Shown: positions 1-5,024 of the stretch, one piece after another
How positions within the stretch are numbered: the first letter of the stretch is position 1
Layout: each line of letters opens with the position of its first letter
Source of the DNA: an uncultured Bacteroidales bacterium
GTDB lineage: Bacteria > Bacteroidota > Bacteroidia > Bacteroidales > UBA932
Reading direction: 5' to 3'
NCBI GenBank assembly: GCA_905235615.1
Contig: CAJOMB010000060.1
Span: 1-12,714, forward strand
DNA length: 12,714 nucleotides
Program-made: the position numbers and the translations under genes
The notes under the pieces: model-generated
The model's database searches: none
Seen by the model: only the letters and a program-made list of their open reading frames with translations
What the model was told of the DNA's origin: nothing

Positions 1-76
1 GGGTTAGCTTGGGGTTCTCTGCATAGGCATACAGAACCTTGAAAGCTTTCACGCGTAATATGCGCCTGTTGAGCAT
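1..76 (-). CDS. nusB: Transcription antitermination factor NusB (N-terminal fragment, runs off the window)
   Basis: Reading leftward from the ATG at 76, the window encodes 25 residues beginning MLNRRILRVKAFKVLYAYAE and then NPKLT before the edge. The pattern N-R-R-x-x-R-x-K-x-x-x-x-L-Y-A-Y is the first helix of NusB, the small all-helical protein that binds boxA RNA with NusE/S10 during rRNA transcription and antitermination. Only the N-terminus is visible, so the call rests on this short match. No competing start lies nearby. The nearest perfect -7 boxes on this strand are at 336-343 and 354-361, giving a leader of more than 240 nt that contains a large palindrome. A related but unrelated-family helix could mimic the match. 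Confidence 0.75.
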   Translation of the reverse strand, partial: MLNRRILRVKAFKVLYAYAENPKLT

Positions 77-86
77 ACGATGTAAA

Positions 87-99
87 GAACAAATTATTT
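87..99 (+). repeat. Left copy of direct repeat flanking the palindrome
   Basis: GAACAAATTATTT here matches GAACAAAATTATTT at 319-332, with one extra A in the A-run of the right copy. The two copies sit just outside the palindromic element, in the same orientation, which is the arrangement expected of a target-site duplication. Low complexity (A/T-rich) weakens the inference slightly, but the GAAC start and the whole length agree. Confidence 0.6.
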
Positions 100-110
100 A
101 AATCTCGCCT

Positions 111-307
111 TTGCGAAATACCTTATTTCGGAGGCCTTTGGCCGACAGCCTTTTCCCTCCTCGGGGGAGGGAAAACGGGAAAAGGGAGGGGTAGCGTAAA
201 CATTTTTATTTATACTCCCACGTTACCCTCTCCTCCAAACCTCCTCCCCTCGGGGAAGGAGGCTTGCTATCGCCCTTTCAGGGCTCCAAGTTGGGTATCT
301 TTCGCAA
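111..307. repeat. Imperfect 200-bp palindrome, MITE-like, made of nested hairpins
   Basis: The outer arms are TTGCGAAA (111-118) with TACC (119-122), complementary to TTTCGCAA (300-307) with GGTA (294-297), separated by a 2-nt bulge. Moving inward, 140-150 is complementary in part to 261-275. The central stem pairs 185-197 with 220-233: 13 pairs including one G-U, one bulged base and a 22-nt AT-rich loop. Each arm carries its own hairpin: 151-160 with 166-175 (10 bp) on the left, and CCTCC-T-CCC with GGG-AA-GGAGG at about 240-262 on the right. There are also perfect local hairpins at 114-130 and 297-318. No open reading frame is present. The architecture and the flanking direct repeat resemble a non-autonomous transposed element or a dispersed intergenic repeat. 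Copy number cannot be seen here. Confidence 0.7.
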
Positions 308-318
308 GTGCGAAAGAT

Positions 319-332
319 GAACAAAATTATTT
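319..332 (+). repeat. Right copy of direct repeat flanking the palindrome
   Basis: GAACAAAATTATTT is the partner of the repeat at 87-99. It abuts the minus-strand -7 box at 336-343. If the DNA between the copies is removed, that promoter would lie about 30 nt from the nusB start, a normal leader length for this phylum. Confidence 0.6.
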
Positions 333-335
333 GTG

Positions 336-343
336 CAAAGTTA
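336..343 (-). promoter_or_regulatory. Probable nusB promoter, -7 box TAACTTTG (leftward)
   Basis: On the minus strand 343 to 336 reads TAACTTTG, a perfect match to the Bacteroidota primary sigma -7 consensus TAnnTTTG. A second perfect minus-strand match, TATATTTG, lies upstream at 361-354. No clear -33 TTTG at the usual distance is seen for either. The only downstream gene is nusB, about 260 nt away, beyond the palindrome. Confidence 0.55.
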
Positions 344-366
344 GTGTTTTTTTCAAATATATTCTC

Positions 367-374
367 TATATTTG
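367..374 (+). promoter_or_regulatory. Promoter -7 box TATATTTG for the DUF3276 gene
   Basis: TATATTTG matches TAnnTTTG exactly on the plus strand. Transcription would begin at about 380, giving a leader of roughly 23 nt to the ATG at 404, or 61 nt to the GTG at 442. No clean -33 TTTG is present upstream. It lies back to back with the minus-strand -7 boxes at 336-343 and 354-361, making this a divergent promoter region. Confidence 0.6.
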
Positions 375-441
375 TCTTCATAAACTAAAAAACGGACTCG
401 TGTATGTACAGTGAAGATTTTGGGAGCGCAATTCCGATGAC

Positions 442-726
442 GTGTATTCCAAACCCGTCCGCGCCGGAAAACGTACTTACTTTTTCGATGTAAAATCCAC
501 CAAAGGTAACAACGACTATTACCTTACCATCACCGAAAGCAAGCGCCGCCAGGAAAGGGACGGTTCCTTTACCTACGACAAACATAAGATTTTCCTCTAC
601 AAGGAAGACTTCGAGAAGTTCCAGGAAGGGCTGCAGGAAGCCGTCCGCTACATCACGCATGACCTCCTGCACGACGAGCCCATCCGCCAATACACCCCCA
701 GAGAGGAAAACTCCGAAGAGTTTTAA
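442..726 (+). CDS. PUR-alpha-like nucleic-acid-binding protein, DUF3276 family (N-terminus probably frame-shifted)
   Basis: The 94-residue open frame contains the DUF3276 signature: VRAGKRTYFFDVK near residues 6-18, YYLTITESKRR at about 26-36, and KHKIFLYKEDFEKF at about 47-60. The family is a Bacteroidota and spirochaete PUR domain (beta strands plus a helix) that dimerises and binds single-stranded DNA or RNA. Its cellular role is not well defined. The only in-frame start is the GTG at 442, which leaves no residues before the conserved Y-S-K. As I recall them, family members usually carry 10-20 residues there. In the neighbouring frame an ATG at 404 begins MYSEDF, and one extra base in the T/G run at 418-424 would join it to W/G-ERNSDDVYSK. 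I therefore think the true start is 404 with a 1-nt loss in the read. The acidic tail EENSEEF is typical. A terminator follows immediately. Confidence 0.85.
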   Translation: MYSKPVRAGKRTYFFDVKSTKGNNDYYLTITESKRRQERDGSFTYDKHKIFLYKEDFEKFQEGLQEAVRYITHDLLHDEPIRQYTPREENSEEF

Positions 727-733
727 ACCCCAG

Positions 734-760
734 ACCGGCACACCACTGCGCCGGTTTTTT
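734..760 (+). terminator. Intrinsic terminator after the DUF3276 gene
   Basis: ACCGGC (734-739) pairs with GCCGGT (750-755); an A-C mismatch then a further CA/TG pair closes a CCAC loop. The stem is followed by TTTTTT (755-760). It ends only 13 nt before the ATG of the next gene. Confidence 0.75.
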
Positions 761-773
761 CAAATTTGAACCT

Positions 774-2024
774 ATGATTCTGCTACAGAACATCCTGCAC
801 AAGGGCAGCCCCGCGCACATCCTCATCGACGGCGGCCGCATTGCCCGCATCAGCACCACGCCCCTTGACGTCCCCGATGCTGAAAAGGTGGACTGCAGCG
901 GAAAGGCCGTGATTCCGGGCTTCGTGAACATGCACACCCACGCGGCCATGGTCATGCTGAGGGGAATCCACGAAGACCTTATCCTCTACGACTGGCTCAA
1001 CAACATCTGGAAGATTGAGGCCAAACTGGACCGGGACTTCATCTACTGGGGTACCAAGCTGGCCTGCTTAGAGATGATCAAAAGCGGCACCACCACTTTC
1101 AACGACCAGTACTGGCACTGTCCCCACGCCTGTCAGGCTGCCATGGAGATGGGCCTGAGGCCGGTGATTTCCTTCATCTTCCTGGACTCCTACAACCATG
1201 AGCTGATGCTGCGCCAGCGGGATGCCTGCGAACGCCTGTACCGCCGTACGCTGGATTGGGACGGGGACTTCCACTTCGCCATCTCCATCCACTCGCTCTA
1301 TACGGTATCGGAAGAAAACATCCTCTGGGCCGCCAGCTTCGCCCGGGAGCACGGGCTCAAGATCCACCTCCACCTGGCAGAGACCAAGATGGAGTACGAC
1401 GACTGCCTGAAAGCCCATCACGGGCTCACCCCCACGGAGTATTTCAACTCCCTGGGCATCTGGGGGCCGGATGTGATTGCCGCCCACAGCCTGTATCTGA
1501 ACCCCACGGACATCCGCATCCTGGGAGAGCACAGGGTGAACTGCGTACACTGCGTCAACTCCAACCTCAAGCTCTCCTCCGGCTACCGTTTCCGTTACAA
1601 CGAGCTCCGGGATGCCGGCGCCAACGTATGCATCGGAACCGACGGGGCGGCTTCCTCCAACAACATGGACATCCTGGAGCACATGAAAAATTCCGCCATG
1701 CTCCAGAAGGCCTGGAGGGAGGACCCCCGGCAAATGCCGCTGAACGAGCTCTTTGCCTGTGCCACTGTGAACGGTGCCCGCGCCTTGGGCATTGACAGCG
1801 GAGAAATCCGCGAAGGCGCCCTGGCAGACCTGTCCCTTGTGGACATTGACAATTCTTATTTCCTCTCCCCCGCCCCCGTAGAAGCCAATCTGGTGTATGC
1901 CGCCCACTCGGACGTCATTACGGATGTGATGGTGGCCGGCAAATGGGTGATGCGCTCCCGCCAGGTTCCCGGAGAAGAGGAAATTCTCACCGAAGCACGC
2001 AAAGTGCTGAGCCAAATCCGTTAA
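774..2024 (+). CDS. mtaD: 5-methylthioadenosine/S-adenosylhomocysteine deaminase-type amidohydrolase
   Basis: This 416-residue protein belongs to the amidohydrolase superfamily, TrzN/AtzA/SsnA/MtaD branch. Metal ligands can be seen: H54-T-H56 in NMHTHAAM, H200 in HLHLAETK, H238 in AAHSLYL and D290 in GTDGAASSNN; E203 is the catalytic acid expected for 6-amino hydrolysis. The HCVNSNLKLSSG stretch (259-270) is also characteristic of MTA/SAH deaminases. The reaction would convert MTA to methylthioinosine, SAH to S-inosylhomocysteine, or adenosine to inosine, releasing ammonia in the cytoplasm. Two purine nucleoside phosphorylases follow within 11 and 3 nt, the natural next step, which strengthens a nucleoside substrate over s-triazine or guanine substrates. 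Exact substrate preference cannot be read from sequence. No promoter is visible between the upstream terminator and the ATG. Confidence 0.85.
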   Translation: MILLQNILHKGSPAHILIDGGRIARISTTPLDVPDAEKVDCSGKAVIPGFVNMHTHAAMVMLRGIHEDLILYDWLNNIWKIEAKLDRDFIYWGTKLACLEMIKSGTTTFNDQYWHCPHACQAAMEMGLRPVISFIFLDSYNHELMLRQRDACERLYRRTLDWDGDFHFAISIHSLYTVSEENILWAASFAREHGLKIHLHLAETKMEYDDCLKAHHGLTPTEYFNSLGIWGPDVIAAHSLYLNPTDIRILGEHRVNCVHCVNSNLKLSSGYRFRYNELRDAGANVCIGTDGAASSNNMDILEHMKNSAMLQKAWREDPRQMPLNELFACATVNGARALGIDSGEIREGALADLSLVDIDNSYFLSPAPVEANLVYAAHSDVITDVMVAGKWVMRSRQVPGEEEILTEARKVLSQIR

Positions 2025-2035
2025 CTTGAACAACT

Positions 2036-2863
2036 ATGAATCCTAAATTTATCGGCATCAAAGGGGCTGCTGACTCCCTGAATCTCCGCATGGAAGGCTT
2101 GAAGCCCCAGGTGGGCATCGTGCTGGGAAGCGGCCTGGGCTCTCTGGCCGATTCCATCCGGAACCCCGTCACCGTACCCTACCGGGAACTCCCCGGCTTC
2201 CCCGTTTCCACCGCCCTGGGGCACAAGGGCGTGTTCATCGCCGGAGAATTGGGCGGCAAGAAGGTGCTGGCCATGCAGGGACGCATCCACTATTACGAAG
2301 GTTACGGAATGGACCAGGTGGTCCTTCCCATCCGGGTGATGCTGGCTATGGGCATTGAGACGCTCATTGTCTCCAACGCCGCCGGCGGGGTGGGCTTCCA
2401 TCTCCACCTGGGAGACCTCATGATTATCAAGGACCATATCAACCTGCTGCCCAATCCCCTCATCGGCCCCAATCTGGATGAATTCGGGCCGCGTTTCCCG
2501 GATATGACCCGTCCCTACGACCCCGCCCTCATCCGCCTGGCCAAACAGATAGGGCAGGAACTGAAGATTGAGCTCAAGGAGGGCGTCTATGTGGGCGGCA
2601 CCGGTCCCAGCTATGAGACGCCGGCGGAATACAAGTACTTCCGCACCATCGGCGGAGACGCCGTGGGCATGAGCACCATTCCGGAAGTGATTGTGGCCCG
2701 TCATGCCGGGGTACCGGTGTTCGGCATCTCCGTGATTACCAACGAGGCCCACGACGACTATGCGGAAGACTTCCAGAACGACGGGGACGACGTGGTGGTG
2801 GCCGCCAACGCGGCAGCCGGGAAGATGACGCGCCTCATAGAGAAAATGATTGAAAGAATGTAA
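2036..2863 (+). CDS. punA: Purine nucleoside phosphorylase, trimeric type (copy 1, Asn236)
   Basis: The 275-residue protein has the full trimeric (class I) PNP pattern: GIVLGSGLGSLAD (27-39) for phosphate, RIHYYEGYG (83-91), SNAAGG (113-118), GPSYETPAEY (190-199) with the base-binding Glu, and GMSTIPEVIVARHAG (211-225). The base-specificity position is Asn236 (ITN), as in human PNP Asn243, which favours 6-oxopurines such as inosine and guanosine. It splits nucleosides with phosphate into base and ribose-1-phosphate. It starts 11 nt after the deaminase and ends 3 nt before its paralogue. One oddity is the hairpin after AAGG: it reads GVGFHLHLGD where the paralogue has GTNPDFKVGD, losing the usual Asn-Pro. 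The enzyme may act on the deaminase product methylthioinosine, but that is inference. Confidence 0.9.
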   Translation: MNPKFIGIKGAADSLNLRMEGLKPQVGIVLGSGLGSLADSIRNPVTVPYRELPGFPVSTALGHKGVFIAGELGGKKVLAMQGRIHYYEGYGMDQVVLPIRVMLAMGIETLIVSNAAGGVGFHLHLGDLMIIKDHINLLPNPLIGPNLDEFGPRFPDMTRPYDPALIRLAKQIGQELKIELKEGVYVGGTGPSYETPAEYKYFRTIGGDAVGMSTIPEVIVARHAGVPVFGISVITNEAHDDYAEDFQNDGDDVVVAANAAAGKMTRLIEKMIERM

Positions 2864-2866
2864 GTT

Positions 2867-3694
2867 ATGCAAAACAAATACGCCATCATACAAGCTGCGG
2901 CAGACAGTCTGAAAGCCAAAATCCAGGGACGGCAGCCCCTTGCGGGCATTGTGCTGGGAAGCGGTCTGGGAAAACTGGCCGATGAGCTTGAGAACCCCGT
3001 CACCGTGGCCTACCGGGACCTCCCGGGCTTCCCGGTGTCCACGGCCATCGGCCACAAGGGGAATTTCATCGTGGGAGAACTGGGCGGCCGGTGCGTCATT
3101 GCCATGCAGGGCCGCATCCATTATTATGAAGGCTACGGCATGAACGAAGTGGTGCTGCCCATCCGGGTGATGATCCTGCTGGGCATCCGCCAGCTCTTCG
3201 TCTCCAACGCCGCCGGCGGCACCAACCCGGATTTCAAGGTGGGAGACCTCATGATTATCCGGGACCACATCAACCTGCTGCCCAATCCCCTCATCGGCCC
3301 CAATATGGAGGAGTTCGGCCCGCGTTTCCCGGACATGACACGTCCCTACGACCCCGCCCTCATCCGCCTGGCTAAGGAGGAGGCCGCCGCAGAAGGGATT
3401 TCCCTGCAGGAAGGCGTGTATGTGGCCTGCTCCGGCCCCAGTTATGAGACACCGGCAGAGTACCGTTATTTCCGCACCATCGGGGCCGACGCCGTGGGCA
3501 TGAGCACCACCCCGGAGGTGATCGTGGCCCGCCACGCCGGCGTGCCCGTCTTCGGCCTCTCCGTGATTACGGACGTGGCCCCCACGACGGAAGATGAAGA
3601 CTACGTGACGGACGGCGAGGCCATCGTGAAGGCCGCCGACGCCGCCGCCAGTAAGATGACAAGCCTTATCAAAAGAATGTTAAAGAAGCTGTAG
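2867..3694 (+). CDS. punA: Purine nucleoside phosphorylase, trimeric type (copy 2, Asp236)
   Basis: Also 275 residues, this is a tandem paralogue of the previous gene, collinear codon for codon with a constant offset of 831 nt across the core. The same motifs are present: GIVLGSGLGKLAD (27-39), HYYEGYG, SNAAGGTNPDF (113-123), GPSYETPAEY (190-199) and GMSTTPEVIVARHAG (211-225). The specificity residue is Asp236 (VITDVA, codon 3572-3574) instead of Asn. In this fold an Asp here is found in methylthioadenosine phosphorylases, and the Asn-to-Asp change in human PNP broadens it to adenosine. I infer that this copy may accept 6-aminopurine nucleosides. It retains the general PNP N-terminus and length and is not otherwise MTAP-like. 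It is followed 3 nt later by ffh, so probably co-transcribed. Confidence 0.88.
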   Translation: MQNKYAIIQAAADSLKAKIQGRQPLAGIVLGSGLGKLADELENPVTVAYRDLPGFPVSTAIGHKGNFIVGELGGRCVIAMQGRIHYYEGYGMNEVVLPIRVMILLGIRQLFVSNAAGGTNPDFKVGDLMIIRDHINLLPNPLIGPNMEEFGPRFPDMTRPYDPALIRLAKEEAAAEGISLQEGVYVACSGPSYETPAEYRYFRTIGADAVGMSTTPEVIVARHAGVPVFGLSVITDVAPTTEDEDYVTDGEAIVKAADAAASKMTSLIKRMLKKL

Positions 3695-3697
3695 AAT

Positions 3698-4441
3698 ATG
3701 TTTGAGAATCTGAGCGAGAGACTGGAGCGGTCTTTCAAAATCCTGAAGGGAGAAGGGAAGATTACCGAAATCAACGTGGCGGAGACCGTCAAGGACATCC
3801 GCAAGGCCCTCTTGGACGCCGACGTGAGCTACAAGGTGGCCAAGGATTTCTGCAACCAGGTGAAGGACAAGGCCATCGGAACAGGGGTGCTCACCGCCGT
3901 GAAGCCCCAGCAGATGATGGTGAAGATTACTCACGACGAGCTGGCCGCCTTCATGGGGTCCACCGCGCAGGACATCAACGTCAAGGGCAACCCCGGCATC
4001 GTGCTGGTGGCGGGCCTCAACGGTTCCGGCAAGACCACTTTCAGCGCCAAGCTGGCCCTCAACATCAAGTCCAAGCGGGGCATGAAGGTTCTGCTGGCTG
4101 CCTGCGACACCTTCCGTCCGGCCGCCATCGAACAGATCAAGGTGCTGGGTGAAAGCATTGAGGTGCCCGTCTTTACCATCGAAGGAGAAAAGGACCCGGT
4201 GAAGATTGCCCAGGGCGCCATTGCCAAGGCCAAGGCCGAAGGCTTCAGCGTGGTCATCGTGGACACCGCCGGCCGCTTAGCCGTGGACGAGGAGCTGATG
4301 GACGAGATATCGGCCCTGCACCAGGCCATCAAGCCCACGGAGACCCTCTTTGTGGTAGATGCCATGACGGGCCAGGATGCCGTGGAGACGGCAAAGGCCT
4401 TCAATGACCGCCTGCGTGGTGCTCACCAAAATGGACGGTGA
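3698..4441 (+). CDS. ffh: Signal recognition particle GTPase Ffh, N and most of G domain (5' part of a frame-broken gene)
   Basis: Residues 1-239 are ordinary Ffh: the N domain four-helix bundle (about 1-85), P-loop GLNGSGKTT (106-114), DTFRPAA (137-143) and DTAGR (189-193). Ffh binds the signal sequence and SRP RNA and delivers ribosomes to FtsY at the membrane. After NDRL, coded up to 4414, the frame runs into unrelated GAHQNGR and a TGA at 4439-4441. The rest of the protein continues in another frame from 4416. Compared with family spacing, about four residues (as in L-x-F-x-G-V-V-L-T-K) are missing, so an 11-nt deletion explains both the gap and the frame change. As ffh is normally essential, an assembly or sequencing error, or a damaged sub-population, is likelier than real loss. 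The truncated product would lack the TKxDGD motif and the M domain. Confidence 0.85.
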   Translation: MFENLSERLERSFKILKGEGKITEINVAETVKDIRKALLDADVSYKVAKDFCNQVKDKAIGTGVLTAVKPQQMMVKITHDELAAFMGSTAQDINVKGNPGIVLVAGLNGSGKTTFSAKLALNIKSKRGMKVLLAACDTFRPAAIEQIKVLGESIEVPVFTIEGEKDPVKIAQGAIAKAKAEGFSVVIVDTAGRLAVDEELMDEISALHQAIKPTETLFVVDAMTGQDAVETAKAFNDRLRGAHQNGR

Positions 4442-5009
4442 CACCCGCGGCGGTGCGGCCCTTTCCATCAAAGCCGTGGTGGGCAAGCCCATCAAGTTCG
4501 TGAGCTCCGGAGAAAAGCTGGAGGCCCTGGAAGTATTCCATCCGGAGCGCATCGCAGACCGCATCCTGGGCATGGGAGACGTGGTTTCCTTAGTAGAGAA
4601 GGCCCAGGAGCAGTATGACGAAAAACAGGCCCGTGAGCTCAAGAAGAAACTGGCCAAGGACCAGTTCACCCTCTGGGACTTCTACCAGCAGATTCAGCAG
4701 GTGAAGAAGATGGGCAATCTCAAAGACCTGGCCGGGATGCTGCCGGGGGTGGGCAAGGCCATCAAGGACGTGGACATCCCAGATGACGCCTTCAAGAGCA
4801 CCGAAGCCATCATCCTCTCCATGACCGCCTACGAGCGCGAGCATCCGGAAGCCATCAACGGCTCCCGCCGCAAGCGTATTGCCGACGGCTCCGGCACCTC
4901 CGTTCCGGAAGTGAACAAGCTCCTGAAGCAGTTTGAAGGCACACGCAAACTGATGAAGGGTGCCGTCACGGGCAACCTCCTGCAGCAGATGCGGGGCATG
5001 AAAAGATAA
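4404..5009 (+). CDS. ffh: Signal recognition particle GTPase Ffh, end of G domain and M domain (3' part)
   Basis: Homology to Ffh begins at 4416 with VVLTKMDGDTRGGAALS, which carries the guanine-specificity TKMD motif, and continues to the end. Next come the linker (FHPERIADRILGMGD), the M-domain helices (GMLPGVG) and the SRP RNA-binding segment with INGSRRKRIADGSG and VPEVNKLL. It ends at MRGMKR, with little of the Met-rich tail some Ffh proteins have. The in-frame ATG at 4404 lies in the other frame's coding sequence and is probably not a real start. Joined to the 5' part, with the four missing residues restored, the protein would be about 440 residues, the normal Ffh length. This supports one gene interrupted by a deletion, not two functional genes. 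Confidence 0.8.
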   Translation: MTACVVLTKMDGDTRGGAALSIKAVVGKPIKFVSSGEKLEALEVFHPERIADRILGMGDVVSLVEKAQEQYDEKQARELKKKLAKDQFTLWDFYQQIQQVKKMGNLKDLAGMLPGVGKAIKDVDIPDDAFKSTEAIILSMTAYEREHPEAINGSRRKRIADGSGTSVPEVNKLLKQFEGTRKLMKGAVTGNLLQQMRGMKR

Positions 5010-5024
5010 AACACACAAACTGAT

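Noticed and set aside
151..175. An ordinary transcription terminator for an upstream gene
   Set aside because: The hairpin is strong, but it lacks a T-run on either strand after the stem and is part of the larger palindrome. The only gene to its left reads away from it.
108..320. A CRISPR array
   Set aside because: The repeats are inverted, nested and of unequal length. There are no regularly spaced direct repeats with unique spacers and no cas genes.
416..424. Programmed -1 slippage in the DUF3276 gene at GATTTTGGG
   Set aside because: The sequence does not fit the X-XXY-YYZ pattern: re-pairing at GGG to TGG fails. A missing base in the homopolymer run is simpler.
2021..3535. A 504-codon open frame on the minus strand across both phosphorylases
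   Set aside because: It is antisense to two well-conserved enzymes, is His/Gly/Val-rich as expected of the complement of GC-rich codons, and repeats itself because the two genes are paralogues. No protein family pattern.
4400..4441. Programmed ribosomal frameshift in ffh
   Set aside because: No slippery heptamer or pseudoknot is evident, and slippage would not restore the four missing residues. A deletion explains both length and frame.
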